Part shown: positions 41,322 through 50,000 of the stretch, one piece after another
How positions within the stretch are numbered: position 1 is the first letter of the stretch
Layout of the letters: each line of letters begins with the position of its first letter
DNA from: G965276675 sp965276675
Lineage (GTDB): Bacteria > Acidobacteriota > Terriglobia > Terriglobales > Acidobacteriaceae
Length of the DNA stretch: 64,000 bases
Direction: 5' to 3'
Assembly: GCA_965276675.1 (NCBI GenBank)
Contig: OZ255624.1
Span: 558,001-622,000, forward strand
Position numbers and translations under genes: made by a program
The notes under the pieces: generated by a model
Database searches by the model: none
What the model was told of the DNA's origin: nothing
Seen by the model: only the letters and a program-made list of their open reading frames with translations

Positions 41322-42455
41322 ATGCATATAAGTCCAGTGCTCTGGCAGTTTTTGATCAAATGGCTGACGACCTTCGCGATTTTCCCGCCGGAGGCGTCCG
41401 CCATCGCGCCCTACATGGACGCCTTCTACTTCTTTCTGGTCGGGATCTCGCTCTTCGGGCTGGTCGTGGTGGCCCTGATGATCACGGCTTTTTCGATCAA
41501 ATACCGCGCCTCCAAGAATCCGACAGCTACGCACATCGAGGGATCGACGCTGCTGGAAGCCACCTGGACCATCATTCCGCTGGCTCTGTTCATGGTCTGT
41601 TTCGTCTGGGGCGCCCTGCTCTACTTCCGCATCTACAATCCGCCGACGAACGCGATGAACATCTATATCGTTGGCAAGCAGTGGATGTGGAAGGCCGAGC
41701 ATCCGGGTGGTCAGCATGAGATCGACGCCCTGCACATCCCGATCGGCAAGCCGGTGCAGCTGACGATGATCTCGCAGGATGTTTTCCATAGCTTCTCCAT
41801 TCCGGCCTTCCGCATCAAGCGCGAGGTGATCCCGGGGCGCTACTCGACTGTCTGGTTTCAGGCTACGAGCCCCGGTACGTACCACCTCTTCTGCACGCAG
41901 TACTGCGGCACCCTGCATTCCTCCATGATCGGCGATATTGTCGCGATGACGCCCGACGACTACCAGAAGTGGACGGCGGGCGCGACCAGCGGCCAATCGC
42001 TGGCGCAGAATGGCGAACGGCTCTTTGCCAGCCTGGGGTGCAATGCCTGCCACACAGCTGGTGATGGTGCGCGCGGCCCGAATCTGTGGGGGCTCTATGG
42101 TCACCAGGAGATTCTGCAGAACGGCCACTCGATCGTCGTCGACGACGCCTTCCTGCGCGGCTGCATCCTGAACCCGACCACGCACCAGGTCGCCGGCTAT
42201 CTGCCGATCATGCCGACGTACCAGGGGCAGGTCAGCGAAGAAGGATTGATCGATCTCGTGGAATACATAAAAGGTCTAAAATCCAACTACCGGATCCAGC
42301 AGACCTTAAACACAAACACCTTTTCGCCAAGCCAGGCGGGCGCCGTCGGTTCCTCCGGAAACTCTCGCTCAGAGCGGACAACCGGAGCTAGAGAGATGCC
42401 CGATTCCGGGCCAGACACATCGACCTCCAAGGGAAGGGGGATTTCGCCGCAATGA
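41322..42455 (+). CDS. coxB: Cytochrome c oxidase subunit II with fused cytochrome c (caa3 type)
   Basis: A 377-residue subunit II. Two membrane helices (about residues 25-55 and 75-100) are followed by the cupredoxin domain with CuA ligands in DVFHSFS and CTQYCGTLHSSM (about 191-202). A cytochrome c domain follows, with the haem site CNACH at about 240, so electrons can enter without a soluble cytochrome c, as in caa3 oxidases. The last 40 residues are low-complexity and probably disordered. Its stop overlaps the coxA start (ATGA). Confidence 0.93.
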   Translation: MHISPVLWQFLIKWLTTFAIFPPEASAIAPYMDAFYFFLVGISLFGLVVVALMITAFSIKYRASKNPTATHIEGSTLLEATWTIIPLALFMVCFVWGALLYFRIYNPPTNAMNIYIVGKQWMWKAEHPGGQHEIDALHIPIGKPVQLTMISQDVFHSFSIPAFRIKREVIPGRYSTVWFQATSPGTYHLFCTQYCGTLHSSMIGDIVAMTPDDYQKWTAGATSGQSLAQNGERLFASLGCNACHTAGDGARGPNLWGLYGHQEILQNGHSIVVDDAFLRGCILNPTTHQVAGYLPIMPTYQGQVSEEGLIDLVEYIKGLKSNYRIQQTLNTNTFSPSQAGAVGSSGNSRSERTTGAREMPDSGPDTSTSKGRGISPQ

Positions 42456-44116
42456 GCACGAACACTATTGTCCGACTTCCGAACCAGCAGGAAGCGACGC
42501 TGCCAAAGCGTAGCTATCTAAACAGCGAGTATGGCTTGAAGAGCTGGCTGCTCACGGGTGACCACAAGCGTATCGCCATCCTGTATCTGATCTCGATTAC
42601 GTTCTTCTTTTTCGTGGGTGGAGCCTTTGCCGGCCTGATCCGGCTGGAACTGCTGACGCCGCTGCCTGACCTTGTTGCCTCGGACACGTACAACAAGCTC
42701 TTCACCATGCACGGCATCATCATGGTCTTTTTCTTCCTGGTGCCGTCGGTGCCGGCGGTGATCGGCAACTTCGTTCTGCCGATCATGCTGGGGGCCCGAG
42801 ATCTTGCCTTCCCCAAGGTGAACCTGCTGAGCTGGTACCTGTACCTGATCGGTGCTGGCTTCACGCTCGCAGCCCTGGTGCTGGGCGGCGTGGATACGGG
42901 CTGGACCTTCACCACGCCACTCTCGACTCACTACCTGAATACTCACGTCATCACGGCAGCCATGGGCGTCTTTGTCGCCGGGTTCTCCTCGATCTTTACC
43001 GGGCTGAACTTTATCGTGACCACGCACCGCATGCGCGCTCCCGGCATGACCTGGTTCCGCATGCCGCTTTTTGTCTGGTCGAACTATGCGGCTTCGATAC
43101 TGATGGTGCTCGGCACCCCGGTCCTGGCGATTACGCTGGTCCTGGTTGCGCTGGAGCGCGCGGTCGGCATCGGCGTCTTCGATCCCAACAAGGGTGGCGA
43201 TCCGATACTTTTCCAGCACCTCTTCTGGTTCTACTCACATCCGGCCGTCTACATCATGATCCTTCCTGGCATGGGTGTGATCTCAGAGACCATCAGCACC
43301 TTCTCCCGCAAGCGCGTTTTCGGCTATACGGCCGTGGCGTTCTCGTCGGTGGCGATTGCCGTCTTTGGCTTCTTCGTCTGGGCGCACCACATGTTCATCA
43401 TGGGTGTCTCCAACTACTCGGCGCTGGTCTTCTCGCTGTTGACCATGCTGGTTGCCGTGCCTTCGGCCATCAAGATCTTTAACTGGTCGGCCACTCTCTA
43501 TAAGGGCTCCATTACCTTCGAGACGCCGATGCTTTACTCCTTCGGCTTCATCGGTCTGTTTACCATCGGCGGTCTCACCGGGGTCTTTCTTGGCTCGCTG
43601 GGTATGGACATCCATCTCACCGAGACCTACTTCATCGTGGCGCACTTTCACTTTGTGATGGTCGGCGGCATGCTCATGGCCTACCTTGCGGGCATCCACT
43701 TCTGGTGGCCCAAGATGACCGGACGCATGTATCCGGAGGGCCTCTCGAAGCTGGCAGCGGTGACCACCTTCATCGGGTTCATCATCACCTTCTTCCCGCA
43801 ATTTATCCTGGGCTATCTGGGCATGCCGCGCCGGTATCACGCCTATCCTCCGGAGTTTCAAGTGCTCAACGTGCTGTCGACGGCGGGAGCAACGGTGCTG
43901 GGTGTTGGCTACTTGATGCCGATGCTTTACATGACCTGGTCACTGAAGTATGGTGCGATTGCGGGCTCGAATCCGTGGCAGGCGACTGGTCTGGAGTGGC
44001 AGATCTCCTCACCACCGCCCACGGAGAACTTTATCGAGATTCCTATCGTGGACCACGAAGCATATGACTACGACTGGCTGGCCCACAAGACCGAACACGA
44101 GGTGACCGTTGGATAG
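42452..44116 (+). CDS. coxA: Cytochrome c oxidase subunit I, A2-type
   Basis: The catalytic 554-residue subunit with twelve helices. Haem and copper ligands are visible: MHGIIM (haem a), YSHPAVYIMILPG (CuB His with the crosslink Tyr), WAHHMF (CuB His pair) and AHFHFVMVGG (haem a3 and haem a). The helix VI motif reads YSHPAVY rather than GHPEVY, so the D-channel glutamate is replaced by the tyrosine-serine pair that defines A2-type oxidases. The D-channel entry ARDLAFP is kept. It reduces oxygen and pumps protons. Coupled to coxB by overlap; its stop overlaps the coxC start. Confidence 0.95.
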   Translation: MSTNTIVRLPNQQEATLPKRSYLNSEYGLKSWLLTGDHKRIAILYLISITFFFFVGGAFAGLIRLELLTPLPDLVASDTYNKLFTMHGIIMVFFFLVPSVPAVIGNFVLPIMLGARDLAFPKVNLLSWYLYLIGAGFTLAALVLGGVDTGWTFTTPLSTHYLNTHVITAAMGVFVAGFSSIFTGLNFIVTTHRMRAPGMTWFRMPLFVWSNYAASILMVLGTPVLAITLVLVALERAVGIGVFDPNKGGDPILFQHLFWFYSHPAVYIMILPGMGVISETISTFSRKRVFGYTAVAFSSVAIAVFGFFVWAHHMFIMGVSNYSALVFSLLTMLVAVPSAIKIFNWSATLYKGSITFETPMLYSFGFIGLFTIGGLTGVFLGSLGMDIHLTETYFIVAHFHFVMVGGMLMAYLAGIHFWWPKMTGRMYPEGLSKLAAVTTFIGFIITFFPQFILGYLGMPRRYHAYPPEFQVLNVLSTAGATVLGVGYLMPMLYMTWSLKYGAIAGSNPWQATGLEWQISSPPPTENFIEIPIVDHEAYDYDWLAHKTEHEVTVG

Positions 44117-44855
44117 CCAAGCCGTCGTACTCGGACGCGAATCCGAGACCGAACATCACGACCATGACCATCCTTCCTACCTGCGCCACCACTTTGAAAC
44201 GGTGGCGCAGCAAAAGGAAGCTTCCTCCCTGGGCATGTGGCTCTTTCTGCTCACCGAAATTATGTTTTTCGGTGGCCTTTTCATGGCGTATCTGCTGTAT
44301 CGCAACTGGTACTACGACGCCTTTGTTGCCGGTAGCAACACGCTTGGTATCGGGCTCGGAACGACCAATACGGCAGTTCTCATCCTTTCGAGCTTCACCA
44401 TGGCCATGGGCGTCTACTGCGCAGAGACCCGCAACCGCAAAGGGCTGATGACCTCGCTGGGCATCACCATCGTGCTCGGACTTGTCTTCCTGGGCATCAA
44501 GTCGGTTGAGTACCACGAGAAGTACACGGCGCATCACATTCCGGGCGCAAACTTCAGCATTGAAGATTTTGTCCATCCGAAGGATGCCCGCGATGTCGCT
44601 CTTGCTCCCGACATGGCGGAGCATACCCAGCTCTTTTTCTTCCTGTACTTCGCCATGACCGGCATGCACGCGCTGCATATGATTATCGGCATCTCGATCC
44701 TGTTTGCCCTGTTCTACAAGGCTTGGAAGAACGAATACACGACCGGGCATAGCACGACCATCGACAACTTCGGCCTGTACTGGCATTTTGTCGATATTGT
44801 CTGGATCTTCCTCTTTCCCTTGCTGTATTTGATCAGTCGTCATCCATTGAAATAA
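44109..44855 (+). CDS. coxC: Cytochrome c oxidase subunit III
   Basis: A 248-residue subunit III. The start is TTG 44109, six bases after GAGG and overlapping the coxA stop; a later in-frame ATG would remove the conserved N-terminal part. A His/Asp-rich N-terminus (HHDHDHPSYLRHH) precedes about five to seven helices. Typical motifs are GMWLFLLTEIMFFGGLFMAY and, near the end, WHFVDIVWIFLFPLLYL. Part of the caa3-type oxidase with coxB, coxA and coxD. Confidence 0.92.
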   Translation: MDSQAVVLGRESETEHHDHDHPSYLRHHFETVAQQKEASSLGMWLFLLTEIMFFGGLFMAYLLYRNWYYDAFVAGSNTLGIGLGTTNTAVLILSSFTMAMGVYCAETRNRKGLMTSLGITIVLGLVFLGIKSVEYHEKYTAHHIPGANFSIEDFVHPKDARDVALAPDMAEHTQLFFFLYFAMTGMHALHMIIGISILFALFYKAWKNEYTTGHSTTIDNFGLYWHFVDIVWIFLFPLLYLISRHPLK

Positions 44856-44870
44856 TCCGGGAGAATACAG

Positions 44871-45179
44871 GTGTCGCAGCCCACGCTCGAACAACATCAC
44901 GTAGTTGGCCCGAAGGTATACGGCCTCATCCTGCTCATTTTGCTAATCGCTACAGGTCTGACTACCGGGGTGGCCTTTCTGGATTTGGGCATCTTTAACC
45001 CGATTGCCGCGGTCGGCATCGCCTGCATCAAAGCCGTGCTGGTCATCTTATTCTTTATGCATATCCGTTATAGCTCGCGGGTGATCATGCTCACCGTGGG
45101 CGCTGGATTCTTTACCTTCCTGGTGCTTATCACGATGACGCTTAGCGATTACATGAGCCGCGCCTGGGGTCTTTGGTAG
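44871..45179 (+). CDS. coxD: Cytochrome c oxidase subunit IV
   Basis: A 102-residue membrane protein of the bacterial subunit IV family, with three helices and the usual FFMHIRYSSR loop after helix two. GTG 44871 is the start, with GGGAG 7 bases upstream. It ends the cox operon; it stabilises the oxidase core and carries no cofactor. Confidence 0.88.
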   Translation: MSQPTLEQHHVVGPKVYGLILLILLIATGLTTGVAFLDLGIFNPIAAVGIACIKAVLVILFFMHIRYSSRVIMLTVGAGFFTFLVLITMTLSDYMSRAWGLW

Positions 45180-45303
45180 AACACCGGTAGCGGCTGTACG
45201 CCGGGCGCCACCCTTGGCGCCTTTTCTCTTTTGCGAAATCCCTGATGCGGCCTGGTGTGTCTACACGAATGCACCGGGCCGCACGCATGATATTCATGGA
45301 CGT

Positions 45304-46752
45304 ATGACAGAGGAGACTGCTCTTCCCCAAGCGCTGGCAACACTGGCTGACGACCCGCGCGTGACGGTCCGCCGTGGCGGCGCACCGCTCCCCGATGCGA
45401 AGTGTGTCGTCTACTGGATGCAGCGGGCCGAACGCGGTGTCGATAATCCGGCTCTGGATACGGCCATCCACATCGGCAACGAGCTCCGGCTGCCGGTCGT
45501 GGCCTTTTTTTCCGCCATCTCCAACTTCCCGAACGCCAATCTGCGCCACTACGTATTTCTGAACCAGGGTCTCCAAGATGTGGAGGCAGACCTGCACGAG
45601 CGCGGTGTCGGCTTTGTGGTGCGGCGTCCTCCGGGCAACTCACTCGAGGCCTTTGCCGCCGAGGTAGGCGCGGCCATGATCGTCGGCGACGAGAATCCAA
45701 TGCGCGAACCGGAGCGCTGGCGCAAGGTGCTAGCTGGGCGGCTGCGCATGCCCTATTGGACGGTGGATGCCGATGTGGTCGTGCCTTCGAAGCTCTTCAC
45801 CAAGCCGATGTATGCACTGCACATCTTTCGTCCGCATCTCTATGCGGAGCTCCCGAAGTATCTGGTTGCGCCCGAGCAGCCCCGGCCTCATAAGGAGTGG
45901 AAGCAGCCCAATGGGTTGGAATCGTACCCGGTGCATGACGACATCACGCAGGGTTGGACGAAGTTTGACCGCAGCGTGCACCCAGTGGACACCTTTCGTG
46001 GCGGCACGCACACGGCGAAACGGCGGCTCAAGGCCTTTGTTCAGAACCAGCTCGCCTATTACGACATGGCGCGCAAGCATCCCGAAGACCAAGGAACCAG
46101 CCAGCTCTCGCCCTACCTGCACTTTGGCCACATCAGCCCGCTTACCATTGCGCTCGCGGCGATGGAGGCCGTGAAAGCGGGGCACGTGCCAAAGGCCGCG
46201 TACGACGCCTACATCGGCGAGTTGGTGGCGTGGCGCGAGCTCTGCGTGAACTCCGTCCGCTATTCATCGAACTACGATTCCATCGAGTGCGCCGAGCCCT
46301 GGGCCGAGAAGACGCTGAGCGCGCACGTCCGCGACAAACGCGACCCGCTCTACACGCTGGAGCAGATGGAGCGCGCCGAAACCTACGACGATCTATGGAA
46401 CGCCTCACAGCTGCAGATGGTGCGCTACGGCTGGATGCACAACCAGATGCGCATGTACTGGGCCAAGAAGATCCTGGAGTGGTCTCCAACGCCGGCGAAG
46501 GCCTTCGAATATGCCGTCCACCTGAACGACAAATACGAGATGGACGGGCGCGATCCCAACGGGTATGCGGGCATCGCGTGGGCCATCGCAGGCAAGTTCG
46601 ACCGGGCCTGGGGCGAGCGGAAGATCTTTGGCAAGATCCGCTATATGTCGGGCGCGTCGACAGGAAGAAAGTTCAACTCGAAAAAGTATATCTTCCTCGT
46701 CGACAACGAAAAGTCGGCAAAGGCCGAGCTCTATAGCGACGCCTTGCGCTAG
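45304..46752 (+). CDS. phr: Class II CPD photolyase
   Basis: A 482-residue light-dependent DNA repair enzyme that reverses cyclobutane pyrimidine dimers using FAD. Class II features include NSVRYSSNYDSIECAEPW (about residues 315-332) and the C-terminal IFGKIRYMSG followed by KFNSKKYI, rather than the class I signature. The N-terminal photolyase domain spans about 25-180. Start at ATG 45304; upstream codons in frame are not conserved. It lies 125 bases after coxD, probably with its own promoter. Its TAG stop falls inside the left arm of a small palindromic element. Confidence 0.9.
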   Translation: MTEETALPQALATLADDPRVTVRRGGAPLPDAKCVVYWMQRAERGVDNPALDTAIHIGNELRLPVVAFFSAISNFPNANLRHYVFLNQGLQDVEADLHERGVGFVVRRPPGNSLEAFAAEVGAAMIVGDENPMREPERWRKVLAGRLRMPYWTVDADVVVPSKLFTKPMYALHIFRPHLYAELPKYLVAPEQPRPHKEWKQPNGLESYPVHDDITQGWTKFDRSVHPVDTFRGGTHTAKRRLKAFVQNQLAYYDMARKHPEDQGTSQLSPYLHFGHISPLTIALAAMEAVKAGHVPKAAYDAYIGELVAWRELCVNSVRYSSNYDSIECAEPWAEKTLSAHVRDKRDPLYTLEQMERAETYDDLWNASQLQMVRYGWMHNQMRMYWAKKILEWSPTPAKAFEYAVHLNDKYEMDGRDPNGYAGIAWAIAGKFDRAWGERKIFGKIRYMSGASTGRKFNSKKYIFLVDNEKSAKAELYSDALR

Positions 46753-46867
46753 AGCGGTTTTCCTGTTGCTATGCGCCACCGGCCTTTATGATCTGCGTCT
46801 TTTCTTAACGGAAAAGCCACGCCTTCTTTTGTGGCTCCACCATACACCTACAGGAAAACCGCGCTAG
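46749..46867. mobile_element. MITE-like palindromic element, copy A
   Basis: A 119-base element with near-perfect 18-base inverted ends: CTAGAGCGGTTTTCCTGT (46749-46766) and ACAGGAAAACCGCGCTAG (46850-46867). The interior holds further stems, such as AGCCAC/GTGGCT. It has no coding capacity, as expected of a miniature element moved in trans. CTAG at both ends may be the duplicated target. The photolyase stop codon is formed by its left end. The reverse complement of copy B at 51721-51829 shares the ends and the central TTAACGGAAAAGC. Confidence 0.6.
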
Positions 46868-47029
46868 ACCCTCCGGGGGAGTCACATCCCCATTTCGTAA
46901 CCAGCGCAGTGCAGATACTTGGCGTAGTCACCCGGCTGTGCATTCCATAATGGGGCACTACTTCCAGGAGAGGCGGGTGGCGGAGCGCTTGAATTAGCGG
47001 CGGTTCCCCCGCGCCCTAACCTGAGAAGT

Positions 47030-50000
47030 TTGAGATCCCAGGTGAATAGGCGTCCCTTTCAACAGGCTTTACTGCTCCTCTGCTTTGTTCTCGCTGCGTG
47101 CTCTTTGCAAGCACAGGAACCACTGCTTTCACCGGCCGGGTCCCAGCTCCGTGCAGGTCTCGGAAGTACGCCCGGTGTCTCCCATCGCGCTGCCGCCACC
47201 AGCTTCCTGGCGCAGCGGGGGATTGGGGTGCATGGTTTCAGCTACGGTACACCCGGCCCCACACCTGCCGAGATGCTGTTCCGCGCTCGGGTGCAACGGA
47301 ACGCTCTGCGTGCGCGAGCAGCTGACACAGGCGCGAATGTCGCGCTAAGCGCACCGTGGACCGCTGCGGGTCCGCAACAGGCTCAGACGAAAGCCTTCGG
47401 TTTGGTGACCGGCCGGGTCACGAGCCTCGCGGTCGACTCCTCGGACGCGAGCGGCAACACGGTTTATCTAGGAACGACCGGCGGCGGAATCTGGAAATCG
47501 AAGAACGCTGCCGGCTCCCCGTCGGCTGTGACATTTTTGCCGCTAACGGATGGCCTCCCCGGCGAGAACACCGGCACTGGCAATCTGACCTCCCTCAGTA
47601 TCGGCGCGTTGAGCGTACAACCGCGTGGAACGAAGGTCATTCTGGCGGGCACGGGAGATCCTAACGACGCGCTCGATTCCTACTATGGAAATGGCATTCT
47701 GCGTTCAGAGGATAGCGGCAATTCGTGGAGCCTGACCACGCAATCGTCCGATGCTGACTACGGGCCTGGTCAAAACTTCAGCTTCTTTGGACTGAGCTTC
47801 TCCGGCTTCGCCTGGAGTGCGGACTCGCCAAACCTGGTAATAGCCGCCGTCTCCAGTTCGCTGGAAGGCGCGATCGTCAACGCAGGGCTGAGCGGCAGCA
47901 GCGCCATGGGGCTCTACTACTCGCAGGATGCCGGCAAAACCTGGCAGATGGCCACCATCACCAACGGACCGCAGCAGGTATTGCAGGGCCCCAACACCAA
48001 CTTCACTTCATTCAGCGGAAATGCGGTCACGTCAGTCGTGTGGAATGGAGTGCGCCATACCTTCTACGCGGCTGTGCGCCGTTATGGCTACTACCAATCG
48101 ACCGACGGCATCACGTGGACGCGCATTCAGAACCAGCCCGGATCGGGACTGAACACGACAGTCTGCCCGGCACGACCTGGGCAGCCGGGGTCGATGGGCT
48201 GCCCCATCTTCCGTGGAGCTCTCACGGTGCAGCCAGTCACGGGCGATACGTTCGCGATTACGACGAACTCGCCCGATCAAGGAAATACCGATCAGGGGCT
48301 CTATCGGGATGTTTGCGGCTTCACGAGCGGCAATTGCGTTAGCTCGACGGTGACATTTGGCCAGCAGCTCCCCTCTGGGTCACTGGAAGTAGGTGGCGGC
48401 AACAAAACCATCCCGCTAGCTGACTACAATCTATGGCTCAAGGCCATCCCCTCAGGTGGGGACACGCTGCTCTTTGCCGGAACGCAGGACATCTTCCGCT
48501 GCAGCCTGGCCACAAATTGCACCTGGCGCAACGCAACCAATGTCAGCAGCTGCGCCGCCGCCCAGGTGGCGCCCTCGCAGCACGCGGTCGACTGGGTTCC
48601 GGGGGCCAGTACACTCTACTTCGGCAACGACGGTGGCGTGTGGCGTACAACGGACGGCATCGCGCAGCAACCGTCCTCTTGTTCGAGCGATGACGCGAAT
48701 CACTTTCAAAATCTGAATGGCGGTCTCGGCTCCCTGACCGAACTCACCTCCCTCGCGCAGGACCCGGTTCAGGATACGGTGATGCTGGCGGGCGCTGGGG
48801 CGAGTGGCAGCCTCTCTTCCCTGAACGGCAGCCAATACTGGCAGCAGGCGGAGACAGGATTGGGCCGGTACGCGGCAATCGATCCTAACAATTCTGAGAA
48901 TTGGTATGTCACGTCCGGAGCCGCGGTCGGGATCAGCCGCTGCACGGCAGGTGCGGCCTGCGACACCTCGGGGTTTGGGGCCTCGCCGGTCATTGGCAAC
49001 GGAGACGTCGATAACGATGGCAGTGGAATCACTTTTCCTGCGGTGTGGATGCTGGACCCGCAGAACTCGGCGAATCTCCTGGTGGCAACCTGCCGTATGT
49101 GGCGCGGACCCGCCACTGGTGGATGGTCGCAGAGCAACGCAATCAGTCCCATGCTGGATGGCAAAAACGCCCCGTATTGTCAGGGAAACGCACAGGTTCG
49201 TTCCCTCGCAGCCTCCGGCATGCCGAACGATCCTGGGGGAGCGGCGGAGTGGGTCTACGCTGGAATGGCAGGCCTCTTCGATGGTGGGGCGACAGGCGCT
49301 GGACACCTCTACAGCCAGACCGTGTCGCCCGGAACCACTGCATCCACGAAGTGGAACGACCTGTATCTGTCGCCAGTCACGAACGACTCGAACAATCGCG
49401 GGCAGTTCAATCCAGGCGACTTCGCGATCTCGTCGATAACGACTGACCCGCATGATGCGACGGGGAAAACGGTGTACGCTGTTCTGGCGGGTTTCAGTGG
49501 CAGCGGCTTGACCGAGACAGTGAGTCAGCCACTCGTGTATGCGTCTACCGATGCCGGCCAGCATTGGTTGAACATCACCTCCAACCTGCCGGACGCTCCG
49601 GTCAACGCAGTTCTGGTCGATCCGAACAATGCGAATATTCTTTACGTTGGAACGGACGTCGGCGTGTACATCACGTCGCAGGTAACGCAGTGCGGGCAAT
49701 CGGGCGCTCAGTGCTGGAATCTTTACGGCACGGGTCTACCCGATGTGCCGATTGTGCAGCTGGTTCCGTTTACCGGAGGCGGCGAAACTCTGCTGCGGGC
49801 AGCAACGTATGGGCGCGGTGTTTGGCAGGTCCAGCTCGCGAGCCAGTCCGCTACGCAAGGCGCCACCACTTCCGCAGCAGCCTCGCCCGCCGCTCTTGCA
49901 TTCGGCGACCAGGCAGTCAGCACAGTTGGAGCATATCAGTCTATAACGGTTACGAATATAGGCAGCAACACCATGACGATCAGCGGGATCTCCGTTCCTG

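Noticed and set aside
46969..47020. Sequence GGAGAGGCGGGTGGCGGAGC resembling the start of a tRNA-Ser
   Set aside because: No anticodon stem-loop of correct size, no T-arm (no GTTCGA core) and no matching acceptor 3' strand; it overlaps the upstream region of the propeller gene.
48452..49699. A 415-codon minus-strand frame opposite the propeller gene
   Set aside because: Antisense to an Asp-box beta-propeller coding region; no motif or start signal.
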